This document shows, piece after piece, positions 1 to 9,172 of a stretch of 64,000 nt of DNA. Each line of letters opens with the position of its first letter. Within the stretch, counting starts at the first letter, position 1. Both the position numbers and the translations under genes were made by a program. This DNA comes from JBBRMY01 sp038230595 (lineage in GTDB: Bacteria; Bacteroidota; Ignavibacteria; Tepidaquicellales; Tepidaquicellaceae), in NCBI GenBank assembly GCA_038230595.1, contig JBBRMY010000001.1, forward strand, positions 1 to 64,000, read 5' to 3'. A model generated the notes under the pieces. The model was not told where the DNA came from. It made no database searches and saw only the letters and a program-made list of their open reading frames with translations.

Positions 1-1604
1 ACAAGCTCTAAAAAAGACTTACTTCCGCCGGCTTTGCATAATGTTATATAATCATTCAGAACTTCTTTGCGCTGTCCTATTTGTGAATTATTATATTTAT
101 TCCAGAACTGCAATGCGCAGATCTCTGCCAGACAATAGTCAATATAATAAAAAGGTTTTTCATAAATGTGTCTCTGATGCTGCCAGAATCCGCCAGATTC
201 AAGAAAAGGATTGTCTTCGTATTGTTTCCATGGCATATATTTTTTTTCTATCTCAAGCCATTTCTCTTTTCTTTCTTTTGGTGTTGCTTCAGGATTTTCA
301 AAAACAAAATGCTGGAATTCATCAACTGTTACTCCGTATGGAATAAAATCTATAGACTTGGTAAGATGAGCATACTTGAATTTATCTGCATTCTCACCGA
401 AGTAAAGATCCATTCTGTCCCATGTAAGAAATTCCATGCTCATTGAATGTATCTCGCAGGCTTCCATAGTTGGATTCCTGTATTCCGGCATATCAAATCC
501 CTGTGAGCAATATGCCTGGAAGGCATGGCCGGCTTCATGAGTTAAAACTTTTATATCATCTTCAGTGCCGTTGAAATTTGAAAATATGAACGGGCTGTTA
601 AATGTTGGAATGAAAGTACAGTATCCTCCGATAGCTTTATCTTTTTTGACAGGAAGATCCATCATCTCATTGTCATACATAAACCTGAAGAACTCTCCTG
701 TTTCAGGTGACAGATCATCATAAACCGTAACGGAGTTTTTTAAAATAGTATCGATATTATCTTTTGGTCTTGGATTACCTGACTTAAAAAATACACCATC
801 ATCATAGTAATACATCTTATCAACGCCTAATCTTTTCTGCTGCTTCTTTTTGAATTCTGTTACAACAGGTACAATAAATTCCTTAACATTATCTCTGAAT
901 TTTTTAACATCATCCCAGTTGTAATCTGTTCTTTGAAGGTTTGCATATGTTAGCTCTATGTAATTCTTATAGCCGAGTTTTATTGCCATTCCATGTCTCA
1001 GCTTTACAAGCTCCTCATAAATTCTGTCGAGTTGTTCGCTGTTATCTTCAAAGAATTTCCAGCGTGCTTCCTGTGATCTCTTTCTTACATCTCTGTCATT
1101 TGATGAAAGATAAGGGCTCATTTCAGAAAGACTTAATTTCTTCCCGTCAAATTCCACTTCACCGGAAGAAGTCAGTCTCCTGTATTCAGTTGAAAGCTCG
1201 CTCTCTTTTACAAGGTCTTCATCAATTGAATGGTTATAGGTGTTTAATACGCAATGAGCAATATTGAAAAGCTGCTTGCCATATTTTTTTTCAAGTTCAG
1301 GCTTGAATTTACTTTCATATAAAGACTTATAAAATAGTGTAGATAATTCTTTGAAAAGAGGTCTGTGTCCGTTCAGGAATTTATCTTCATTCAGATAAAA
1401 TTCATCAGAAGTATTAATGGTATGTCTGATGCGGCAAATTTTTGCCATCGCATCAACATTATCCCGGATCGCATTTATTTTTTTCAGAGCTTCCTGTGCT
1501 CCTTGCAGGCTTTCAGCAGAATCAAAGCTTTTTAAGGCTTCTAAAAAATCTGCTTTAAACTTATCGATATCCGGTCTTACATATTTAAATTCTGTAAATT
1601 TCAT
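1..1604 (-). CDS. M3 family oligoendopeptidase (3' end outside window)
   Basis: Zinc metallopeptidase of the M3 (thimet/oligoendopeptidase F) family, which degrades short peptides in the cytoplasm. I translated the minus strand from the ATG at 1604-1602; about 534 codons are open up to the window edge with no stop, so the last few dozen residues are missing. The zinc motif is readable near 515-550 as HEAGHAFQ, followed downstream by a Glu-rich helix segment (EACEIHSMSMEF) that supplies the third ligand. No signal peptide is seen. The length fits the ~550-residue M3B oligoendopeptidases. It lies 19 bp downstream of typA on the same strand and may be co-transcribed with it. Confidence 0.9.
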   Translation of the reverse strand, partial: MKFTEFKYVRPDIDKFKADFLEALKSFDSAESLQGAQEALKKINAIRDNVDAMAKICRIRHTINTSDEFYLNEDKFLNGHRPLFKELSTLFYKSLYESKFKPELEKKYGKQLFNIAHCVLNTYNHSIDEDLVKESELSTEYRRLTSSGEVEFDGKKLSLSEMSPYLSSNDRDVRKRSQEARWKFFEDNSEQLDRIYEELVKLRHGMAIKLGYKNYIELTYANLQRTDYNWDDVKKFRDNVKEFIVPVVTEFKKKQQKRLGVDKMYYYDDGVFFKSGNPRPKDNIDTILKNSVTVYDDLSPETGEFFRFMYDNEMMDLPVKKDKAIGGYCTFIPTFNSPFIFSNFNGTEDDIKVLTHEAGHAFQAYCSQGFDMPEYRNPTMEACEIHSMSMEFLTWDRMDLYFGENADKFKYAHLTKSIDFIPYGVTVDEFQHFVFENPEATPKERKEKWLEIEKKYMPWKQYEDNPFLESGGFWQHQRHIYEKPFYYIDYCLAEICALQFWNKYNNSQIGQRKEVLNDYITLCKAGGSKSFLEL

Positions 1605-1623
1605 TTAGCTCTGATTTAAATTT

Positions 1624-3474
1624 TTATACCTGATTTTCCGCGGAAGCGAAAGCTTTGCCACGCATTGTATGACGTTTTTGTCCCGAAAGAATTGCTTTTC
1701 TTAATCTTATGCTTTTAGGTGTTACCTCTATCATTTCATCTTCTTTGATGAACTCGATAGCTTTTTCAAGCGTCATTGGTATTACAGGCGTTAATGCCAT
1801 GCTGTCATCTTTACCTGATGCTCTCATATTCGAAAGTTTTTTACCTTTTGTTGCATTGACATCAAGGTCATTGTCTCTGTTATGCTCGCCAACTATCATT
1901 CCTTCATAAACCTGGTCATTTGGAATTATAAAAATTATTCCTCTAGGCTCAAGGTTGAAAAGTGAATATGATAATGCGATACCGTCTCTGTCAGACACTA
2001 AAGATCCTGTTAATCGTGTAGCAAATTCACCTCTGTATTCTTCATAACCTTCAAGATATGAATTAAGAAGGCCGGTTCCTTTTGTATCAGTTAAAAATTC
2101 ATTTCTGTAACCAATAAGCGAGCGGGATGGAATTGAAAATTCAATTCTGACTCTGCCTGTTCCGTGATTTACAAGATTGATCATTCTTCCTTTTTTTCGG
2201 GAAAGTTTTTCTGAAACAATTCCGGTAAATGATTCATCGCAATCAATAAATAAATGCTCGATAGGCTCTAACAATTTGCCATCTTTTCTTCTGTAGATAA
2301 CCTGAGGTCTTCCGACACTTATCTCATATCCTTCTCTTCTCATTGTTTCGATAAGGATTACCATCTGGAATTCACCTCGGCCCTTTACTATAAAGCTTTC
2401 GCCGTCTTCAGAATCTTCAACTTTAAGAGCTACGTTTCTAAGAGTTTCTTTATGCAGTCTTTCTTTGATCTTATTACCTTGTACATTTTTTCCTTCTCTG
2501 CCTGAAAGTGGGGAAGTATTAATGCTGAACTTCATTGATATCGTAGGCTCATCAACTGCAATTCTTTTCAATTGCTTCGGAGCTTCCTTTGTACAAATTG
2601 TATCACCTATATGAACGTCATCAATTCCTGCAAGAACAATAATATCACCAGGCTCAGTGTTCTTTACTTCTGTATACTTCAAACCTTCATAAGCCTGAAT
2701 TTTAGAAACTCTGAGAGGCAGATGATCGCCATTCTCATTTATACAGATAAGATCTTCATTACCGGAAATGCTTCCGTTCATAACTTTTCCTATAGCAAGT
2801 CTTCCAAGAAAATCGGAATAACTAAGATCAGCAATTAACATCTGAAAAGGCTCTGCAAGACTATAAGATGGAGCAGGAATTTCTTCTAAGATCGTCTCGA
2901 AAAGTACATTAAGGTTTTCTTCATTATCTGTTAAATTCTTTTGAGCAATTCCTTCTCTTCCTATAGCATACAGTACAGGGAATTCGATTTGCTCTTCTGT
3001 TGCATCAAGATCTATGAAAAGATCATAAACTTCATTCAGAACTTCCTGTGGACGCGCATCTTTTCTGTCGATCTTATTTACTACCACAATAATTTTTAAG
3101 CCGCCTTCAAGTGCTTTTTTTAATACAAATCTTGTCTGGGGCAAAGGACCTTCTGATGCATCAACTAAAAGTATAACTCCGTCAACCATCATTAAAGCTC
3201 TTTCTACTTCACCGCCGAAATCAGCGTGACCCGGAGTATCAAGAATATTTATTTTTGTACCCTGAAAAAGTATTGAGCAGTTCTTTGCTGCAATAGTAAT
3301 TCCGCGTTCTCTTTCGAGATCCATGCTGTCCATAACTCTGTCTTCGACTTCCTGATTTTCTCTGAATGTTCCGCTTTGACGAAACATATGATCTACTAAA
3401 GTTGTCTTTCCATGATCAACGTGAGCAATAATTGCAATATTTCTAAGCTTGTTGTTTTTAACTAAATCTTTCAT
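1624..3474 (-). CDS. typA: Ribosome-associated GTPase TypA/BipA
   Basis: Translational GTPase of the EF-G/LepA superfamily that acts on the 50S/70S ribosome during assembly and stress. All G motifs are present: G1 AHVDHGKTT (about residues 17-25), switch I ERGITIAAK, G3 DTPGHADFGGEVER, G4 NKID and a G5 region, then the domain III/V and the TypA-specific C-terminal domain with SIRLRKAIL near the end. The 616 residues match the family length (about 600-615). It starts with ATG directly before the conserved NIAIIAHVDHG stretch. It is upstream of the M3 peptidase. No direct regulatory site is recognised; 269 bp separate it from rsgA. Confidence 0.97.
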   Translation of the reverse strand: MKDLVKNNKLRNIAIIAHVDHGKTTLVDHMFRQSGTFRENQEVEDRVMDSMDLERERGITIAAKNCSILFQGTKINILDTPGHADFGGEVERALMMVDGVILLVDASEGPLPQTRFVLKKALEGGLKIIVVVNKIDRKDARPQEVLNEVYDLFIDLDATEEQIEFPVLYAIGREGIAQKNLTDNEENLNVLFETILEEIPAPSYSLAEPFQMLIADLSYSDFLGRLAIGKVMNGSISGNEDLICINENGDHLPLRVSKIQAYEGLKYTEVKNTEPGDIIVLAGIDDVHIGDTICTKEAPKQLKRIAVDEPTISMKFSINTSPLSGREGKNVQGNKIKERLHKETLRNVALKVEDSEDGESFIVKGRGEFQMVILIETMRREGYEISVGRPQVIYRRKDGKLLEPIEHLFIDCDESFTGIVSEKLSRKKGRMINLVNHGTGRVRIEFSIPSRSLIGYRNEFLTDTKGTGLLNSYLEGYEEYRGEFATRLTGSLVSDRDGIALSYSLFNLEPRGIIFIIPNDQVYEGMIVGEHNRDNDLDVNATKGKKLSNMRASGKDDSMALTPVIPMTLEKAIEFIKEDEMIEVTPKSIRLRKAILSGQKRHTMRGKAFASAENQV

Positions 3475-3743
3475 TTATTTTTTTATAGTGAATCCGCTCC
3501 TTGATATACTACCGTGTGTGTAACTCAAACGAAGAGGTAAAAAGGGGATGAATTAAAATGTAATAATTAAAATACCGAATTACAGAGGAAATTTAAAGAG
3601 AAAAGAGAGTGCAAAACTCAATTTGAAGTGGAGTTCTTAACTGTTTTTGCAGTATTTAAATGCATTTTTAAATACTTCCATATAATTTTTGATACTTAAA
3701 TGTTGTTAAAGCGATAGGTGAGAAGTAAAATACTTTCGGGTCA

Positions 3744-4838
3744 TTAATACCTGAATTTTTCACCGCCTTTTTTGTAATTGTCTTTCTGGTCTTTGGTTAT
3801 CTTTTTATTAACCTTTTTCTGCTCCTGAGCCTTTTTCTTATCAAGCTTTTCTGTAAAATACTTTATTTCATTCTGGAGCTTTCGGTAGCTCACAAGTCTT
3901 TTAGCTTCAAGCGTTCCGTTCTCTATTGCTTCCCTGATCGCACATTCAGGTTCATCTTTATGCATACAGTCTGAATACTTGCATTGCAAGGCGAGCTCTT
4001 CAATATCATCAAAGACTTCATTGAGTCCTTCAGATCCTTCCCAAAGCTGAAGCTCTCTCATTCCGGGAGTATCTATTATGCACCCACCGCTTTCCAGCAT
4101 TACCAGCTCCCGGAAAGTAGTTGTGTGCTTACCTTTATCTCTGTACGTGCTGAGATCATTAGTAATAAATAATTCTGAACCGGCAAGATGATTTATAAGA
4201 GAAGATTTTCCAACTCCGGATGAGCCCAGCATTGCGATCGTTTTATTTCCAGTAAAGTATGAGCTCAGCTTTTCAAGTCCATCACCGGTTTTAACACTTA
4301 ATGAAAAAACATCGAACCCCATTGCTATAGTCTTAACAGATTCAATTGCCTGCATAGGATCTTCAATAAGATCTGATTTGCTTAAAAGTATTACCGGCTT
4401 AATATCCGACTCAAGTATAAGTGTCAGGTATCTTTCAATTCTTCTAAGATTAAGGTCAAGATTCAGAGAGTTCATTAAAAAGATCACATCAAGATTTGCA
4501 GCAACAACCTGTTCTTTTGTTTTCTCTCCGGCTTCCTTCCGTGAAAATTTATTTTTCCTTTTAAGCACTCCATCAATTATTCCTCTGTTCTCATTTTCGA
4601 CTTTTTTGAAATAAACCCAGTCGCCCACAGCAGGAATATCTGTCTTATTGTCAAAATCATTTTCAATAAGAAATCTGTATTTGCCTGAGATTTCAGCAGT
4701 GAGCTCGCCGTCTTCAGAAAAAAGTGAATAGTTATTTCTGTTCTGAACAGCAACTCTTGCCATAGTATAACCGGAACCTTTTAATTCTTTAAAAGAATTT
4801 TCAAAGAAGCTGTTCCATCCTAATTTTGTAAGATCCAA
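3744..4838 (-). CDS. rsgA: Small ribosomal subunit biogenesis GTPase RsgA
   Basis: Circularly permuted GTPase that helps late 30S maturation. The order of motifs is the diagnostic permuted one: an N-terminal OB-fold (YRFLIENDFD...PAVGDWV), then G4 as LLSKSDL, G1 as GSSGVGKSSL, G3 as DTPGMREL, and finally the C-terminal zinc knuckle with Cys-x4-Cys-x-His-x5-Cys (CKYSDCMHKDEPEC). The C-terminus is very Lys/Gln-rich, as is common. At 364 residues it is slightly long because of the basic tail. Followed by the ABC exporter genes further upstream on the same strand but separated by a hairpin, so probably its own unit. Confidence 0.96.
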   Translation of the reverse strand: MDLTKLGWNSFFENSFKELKGSGYTMARVAVQNRNNYSLFSEDGELTAEISGKYRFLIENDFDNKTDIPAVGDWVYFKKVENENRGIIDGVLKRKNKFSRKEAGEKTKEQVVAANLDVIFLMNSLNLDLNLRRIERYLTLILESDIKPVILLSKSDLIEDPMQAIESVKTIAMGFDVFSLSVKTGDGLEKLSSYFTGNKTIAMLGSSGVGKSSLINHLAGSELFITNDLSTYRDKGKHTTTFRELVMLESGGCIIDTPGMRELQLWEGSEGLNEVFDDIEELALQCKYSDCMHKDEPECAIREAIENGTLEAKRLVSYRKLQNEIKYFTEKLDKKKAQEQKKVNKKITKDQKDNYKKGGEKFRY

Positions 4839-4899
4839 TAGATTTTTTTAATTAAAGTATTCTTATAATACTTAAAAAAAATATGATTTTTAAAAGCGA

Positions 4900-4925
4900 C
4901 CTGACAGGGAAAATAACCTGTCAGG
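4900..4925. repeat. CCTGACAGG / CCTGTCAGG hairpin, terminator-like
   Basis: A 9-bp perfect inverted repeat (CCTGACAGG, 8-nt loop, CCTGTCAGG) sits 12 bp past the end of the second ABC exporter gene; on the minus strand it is followed a few bases later by a short T run, so it could terminate that operon. The same CTGACAGG palindrome recurs twice at 47451-47541, so it also belongs to a small dispersed repeat family. Confidence 0.6.
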
Positions 4926-4937
4926 CAAATATTTCTC

Positions 4938-6776
4938 TTAATTGTTTTCTTCTAAAATATCTTCTTCAACAAGATCAACTTCCTTTTCATCACTAAGCTG
5001 TCTTGTGTAAAGATCATAATAATATCCTTTGTCTTCCATAAGTTCATAATGGCTGCCTTCTTCAACTATCTCGCCCTTCTTAATTACAATTATTCTGTCG
5101 CAATTCTTAATTGTAGAAAGTCGGTGTGCAATTATAAGTGAAGTTCTTCCCTCTATAAGAGACTGAATTCCTTTTTGTATCTTTGCTTCAGTCAGTGTAT
5201 CAACAGATGATGTTGCTTCATCCATAATGAAGATCCTCGGATTAGAAAGAATTGCTCTCGCAAAAGAGATAAGCTGCTTCTCTCCTAAAGAAAGATTTTC
5301 TCCTCCTTCGCCGACTACTTCATCAAGCCTGTTTATATATTCATCTTCTCCTAGTACAGTAAGAGCATGTATTATTTCTTCGTTTGTTGCATTCTCTCTT
5401 CCGTACTGAATGTTTTCTCTTATGGTTCCGGAAAACAAATGCGGCGTCTGAAGTACTATACCAAGCTGTGACCTAAGGCTGAATATAGTTTTCGATAAAT
5501 AGTCTTCTCCGTCAATAAGAATTTTTCCGGCAGTTGGTTCGTAAAAGCGGCAGATAAGATTTATGATTGTAGATTTTCCACCGCCTGTTTCTCCAACCAA
5601 TGCAACTGACTCACCTGCAGCGATATCCAGATCAATGTTTTTAAGGACCGGCTTATCTGCTTCATAGTGAAAGGAAACGTTTTCAAAAGTTATGTTCCCT
5701 TTTATTTTTGAAAAATCATCTGCACCGGGCTTATCAAGAATTTCAGGCTGAGTATCCAACAAAGAAAATATTCTTTCCCCTGCTGAAAGGCTTGATTGCG
5801 CCTGAGAATAAAATCTCGATATATCCATTATAGGTTCGAATATAAGTGTTGCATACCCAAAGAATGCAGCGAGCATTCCTATACTAATACCTGCAGGAAT
5901 GCTTACAGCAGCTATTCCTCCCACATACAATACTATAGCTGCTGCAATTGCTCCTATAAAAATTACAACTGGAGTATAAAGCGCAGTGAAATATGCAGAC
6001 CTGTAAGATACATCATTCATTTTTCTGCTGAGAATATTGAACTCTCCGCTTACTCTGTCTTCTTGTCCTAATGATTTATTTACTTCAACACCGGCAATAT
6101 GCTCATTGTAAGCAGCAGTCATTTCGCTGTTATGCCTTCTTGCAAATCTTGAATATTTTAGGATCAATGCACGGATCTTAGTGGAAGTTATTATAAGTAA
6201 CGGAATTGAACCCGTTACTATAAAAGCAAGCTTCCAGTTGTAAATGAACATTAATATCGAGCAGAAAATTATCATGGAAATTCCCCATGCAAGCTCGATC
6301 ATTCCCCATGAAATAAGCTCTGTAACTTTCTGAGTATCCGATGTGATTCTTGTCATTAGCCAGCCTACAGCAGATTTATCATAATAAGAAAATGATAGTT
6401 CCTGTAGCTTGGCAAAAATTTCCTGGCGAATATCGAACATCACGCTTTCGCCCATTTTACCTGTAGAACGGATGAACATGTGAACGCAAACAGCCAGCAT
6501 CAATCCCAGTGCCATGTAAAGAATTGCATACTTTGTAACGTTCCAGAATTCAGGTTGACCTCCGGTTTTCAGAAGTTCAAATGCCGGAACAATAGTGTTA
6601 TCAAGATACTTCATCCAGATGATCGGGAACAGTGCTTCTATGCCTGCTACTCCCAGAACAAAGAAGAATAGACTGTAAAACCATTTTTTATACCTGCGGC
6701 TGTATTTCATCAGCCTGAACAGGAATGGAAATATAGATTCCTTATTTTTGAAATGTATTTCGTTAAGTTTTGACAC
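4938..6776 (-). CDS. ABC exporter half-transporter, TM288/BmrD-like subunit
   Basis: Type IV (MsbA/LmrA-fold) exporter half: six membrane helices in the first ~330 residues followed by a nucleotide-binding domain. The NBD has Walker A GETGGGKST (about residue 395), Q-loop VLQTP, Walker B IFIMDEATS with the catalytic Glu, and H-loop AHRLST. The ABC signature is degenerate, LSLGE instead of LSGGQ (about residue 495). It is paired with the upstream gene, which has the complementary defect, so the two are expected to form a heterodimer with one canonical and one degenerate ATP site, as in TM287/288 and BmrCD. Substrate cannot be told; multidrug or lipid export is likely. The gap to the upstream gene is 71 bp. 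Confidence 0.93.
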   Translation of the reverse strand: MSKLNEIHFKNKESIFPFLFRLMKYSRRYKKWFYSLFFFVLGVAGIEALFPIIWMKYLDNTIVPAFELLKTGGQPEFWNVTKYAILYMALGLMLAVCVHMFIRSTGKMGESVMFDIRQEIFAKLQELSFSYYDKSAVGWLMTRITSDTQKVTELISWGMIELAWGISMIIFCSILMFIYNWKLAFIVTGSIPLLIITSTKIRALILKYSRFARRHNSEMTAAYNEHIAGVEVNKSLGQEDRVSGEFNILSRKMNDVSYRSAYFTALYTPVVIFIGAIAAAIVLYVGGIAAVSIPAGISIGMLAAFFGYATLIFEPIMDISRFYSQAQSSLSAGERIFSLLDTQPEILDKPGADDFSKIKGNITFENVSFHYEADKPVLKNIDLDIAAGESVALVGETGGGKSTIINLICRFYEPTAGKILIDGEDYLSKTIFSLRSQLGIVLQTPHLFSGTIRENIQYGRENATNEEIIHALTVLGEDEYINRLDEVVGEGGENLSLGEKQLISFARAILSNPRIFIMDEATSSVDTLTEAKIQKGIQSLIEGRTSLIIAHRLSTIKNCDRIIVIKKGEIVEEGSHYELMEDKGYYYDLYTRQLSDEKEVDLVEEDILEENN

Positions 6777-6847
6777 GATGAAAATTTTTAAATTTTATGG
6801 AAATTGTTTGGATCAATTAACTCCGCCGTTTATGGCGAAGTAATTTT

Positions 6848-8773
6848 TTAACCCAGTTTTTCAAAGGCTTCGTTAACTTTTTTCTTTTCTCTTAAGCTTT
6901 TTCTTAAAAGATGTTTGTCATTAACTTTGTTGCCATTCTTTATATCGCTCTTAATATCTTCATCAAGATATGTCTGTATATCATAGATCTTTTTGTAAAA
7001 GCCATCTGTTAATAACAGCTCATCATGCGTACCTTTTTCTACTATCCTGCCTTTACTGAATACAAGAATGAGATCGCAATCTTTAACTGTATTTATCCTG
7101 TGCGTAACAATAAATGTAGTTTTATCTTTCACTCTTCTTTTTAATGCCTGCTTCAGCTGATGCTCTGTTTCAGTATCAACTGCTGAAGTAGAGTCATCAA
7201 GTATCAGAATATCCGGTTCAGTGATTATAGTTCTTGCAAGAGTAGTTCTCTGCTTTTGTCCGCCCGAAAGATTCACTCCCTTTTCACCAATTATAGTATC
7301 ATAACCTTCAGGGAATTCAGTTGTTATTATCCCGTGCATGCTTGCATCTTTAGCAGCAGCAACTACTTTTTCAATACCTGCGTTCTCTTCGCCGTAAGAA
7401 ATATTATCTTTCATTGAGTGAGAAAATAGAAAAGGTTTTTGTAAAACAACACCTATTCTGCTTCTTATGAAATTCTTATCGTACGTGTTCAGCTCTTTGC
7501 CATCAAGCAAAATGCTTCCCTGATTGTATTCAAAAAATCTCATAAGCAGATTAACAACAGAAGTTTTTCCTGAACCTGTTGGTCCTACAAGACCAACTCT
7601 GAAGCCTTTCTTTACTTCGAAGCTGATTCCTTTTAAGATATCCTTACCTTCTTCTGTATATCTGAAATGAACATTGTCAAAAACAATGTTACCGTCTAAT
7701 TTTTCGTTTTCGTTTTTAATACCTGTGTAATCCTCTTCTTTCGTGTCTAAAATTGAATGTATCCTATCTATTGCAACGGATGTCATTCCCATCTCACTGA
7801 TTATCTGGCCAATTCTTCTAAGTGGCCATGTAACAAGCATTGAATAAGAATAAAATGCTGCAAGCTCACCCGGTGAAATAATTCTGTTGAAAATAAAATA
7901 TCCCCCCGCAAGAATTGAAACTGCAACCTGTCCATAAACTATCATATCTGAGAATGGCCACATAAAAGAATTTAATCTTACGAGCTTCATTCCCCATGCT
8001 TTTTTAAGCTTGTTCTGTTCTGTAAATTTATCGATCTCAAATTGCTCTTTCGCAAAAGCTTTTACAACTCTTATTCCGGAAAGATTTTCCTGAACAATTA
8101 TTGAAAGCTGATCCTGGCTTTTTTCGTGCTCTGCCCAGATTATCATTTCCTTTTTAAAGAAGATGTACGAGCCTATTGCTATTACAGGCGCAAGGGCTAC
8201 AGAAATAAGAGAATACTGAACATTTATTGAGTACATCATAAAGAACGCTCCTGAGAAAAGTACTGACATTCTCAATATTTCCACAAGCTGCATCGATGAA
8301 AATTTTCTTATAGTTTCAACATCTCCAGTGCATCTTTGCAACAGCTCTCCCGTTGAAATCTTAGAGTGGTATGCCATCGGCAGCTTTTGCATTTTCATGA
8401 AAAGAGTATTTCTCAGATTCATCATTGCCTTTTCAGTTGAAGAAGCAGATATAGTGCTGGATGCGAACATTGAGATCCCTCGTAGCAATGCAATACATAG
8501 GAATACAAGTCCCAATGATAATATTATATATGAGATGTTCTCTATTTTCATTTCAGGCAGCAGCCTTAAAATAAACGAAGAAATGAAATCATTCGTTTTA
8601 ATTAGGTCTTTACCACCTGAATTAAAAAATACCAGTATTTTATCTATTGCAAGCTGAAGGATTTTTGGCTCGGTCAGTCTCAGTAATACCGAAACGGTCA
8701 GAAGTAATGCTGCAAAAACGTAGTTATACTTCCAGCGGTCGAGTATTCTGAATAATTTTTTGATGTTATTCAT
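6848..8773 (-). CDS. ABC exporter half-transporter, TM287/BmrC-like subunit
   Basis: First gene of the exporter pair: six predicted membrane helices, then an NBD with Walker A GPTGSGKTS (about residue 398), Q-loop VLQKP, canonical signature LSGGQ (about residue 504) and H-loop THRINT. The Walker B end reads ILILDDSTS, so the catalytic Glu is replaced by Asp. This Asp together with the LSLGE signature of the partner makes up one inactive-type site, while its own LSGGQ completes the active site with the partner's Glu. A 60-residue charged C-terminal extension follows the NBD. It lies downstream of a terminator and small leader ORF (8847-9022), which may control it by attenuation. Confidence 0.93.
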   Translation of the reverse strand: MNNIKKLFRILDRWKYNYVFAALLLTVSVLLRLTEPKILQLAIDKILVFFNSGGKDLIKTNDFISSFILRLLPEMKIENISYIILSLGLVFLCIALLRGISMFASSTISASSTEKAMMNLRNTLFMKMQKLPMAYHSKISTGELLQRCTGDVETIRKFSSMQLVEILRMSVLFSGAFFMMYSINVQYSLISVALAPVIAIGSYIFFKKEMIIWAEHEKSQDQLSIIVQENLSGIRVVKAFAKEQFEIDKFTEQNKLKKAWGMKLVRLNSFMWPFSDMIVYGQVAVSILAGGYFIFNRIISPGELAAFYSYSMLVTWPLRRIGQIISEMGMTSVAIDRIHSILDTKEEDYTGIKNENEKLDGNIVFDNVHFRYTEEGKDILKGISFEVKKGFRVGLVGPTGSGKTSVVNLLMRFFEYNQGSILLDGKELNTYDKNFIRSRIGVVLQKPFLFSHSMKDNISYGEENAGIEKVVAAAKDASMHGIITTEFPEGYDTIIGEKGVNLSGGQKQRTTLARTIITEPDILILDDSTSAVDTETEHQLKQALKRRVKDKTTFIVTHRINTVKDCDLILVFSKGRIVEKGTHDELLLTDGFYKKIYDIQTYLDEDIKSDIKNGNKVNDKHLLRKSLREKKKVNEAFEKLG

Positions 8774-8846
8774 ATTAAACTTTTATTGAACTTAGATTAA
8801 ATCAGTTTAAAACTGCCGCGGAATATTCTGTAAAACGTAGTAGAAT

Positions 8847-8886
8847 AAAAAAACCGCGGACTTTATGTTGAGATCCGCGGTTTTTT
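8847..8886 (-). terminator. Strong intrinsic terminator ahead of the ABC exporter
   Basis: A near-perfect hairpin with a CCGCGGA/TCCGCGG core extended by A/T runs (13 paired bases, about 13-nt loop) and a T7 tail on the minus strand. It stands 74 bp upstream of the exporter start and directly after the small leader ORF. A third copy of the self-complementary hexamer CCGCGG follows at 8817-8822, downstream of the terminator and before the exporter start, and could take part in an alternative fold. The hairpin would also work on the plus strand, but no plus-strand gene ends here. Confidence 0.85.
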
Positions 8887-8911
8887 AAAATCTTGTAAGG
8901 TAAGTACTACC

Positions 8912-9022
8912 TCAGGGTTTGTCTTTGACCCTAATCCACGGACGCTCCATCACAGGAGCTGCGAGTATAATGACACAGTCTGAACCGGTCATAAACCATA
9001 TGTTTTTATTTGCTCTCTGCAT
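8912..9022 (-). CDS. Candidate 36-residue leader peptide / structured RNA
   Basis: Too short for routine gene calling: ATG at 9022-9020, 36 codons, TGA at 8914-8912. The peptide is rich in rarely random residues (two Trp, Cys, three Met, APVMERPW near residues 22-29) and the DNA is clearly more GC-rich than the surrounding intergenic sequence. Two hairpins lie inside the reading frame: GCTCC/GGAGC at 8944-8959 and AGGGT/ACCCT at 8914-8932, the latter over the stop codon. A terminator follows 25 bp later, then the ABC exporter. A TATAAT overlaps the ATG (9021-9026), so an alternative is a non-coding RNA starting near 9014. Leader peptide is an inference from layout. Confidence 0.4.
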   Translation of the reverse strand: MQRANKNIWFMTGSDCVIILAAPVMERPWIRVKDKP

Positions 9023-9172
9023 TATATTTGATGGAAAATTTTCATTTAATTTATAAATGTCCGTTAAATAGGTTTATAAAATTACGAATAATATTTTTAA
9101 ATGTCAAACATTTTTAAAACTGTATATAAAAATATACGCTTTTCAGGTATTATTGTTGCAATAAAAAATATT

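Noticed and set aside
41..1608. Plus-strand frames 41-346, 168-446, 941-1267 and 1417-1608
   Set aside because: They are antisense to a clear M3 peptidase reading frame on the minus strand with an HEAGH motif.
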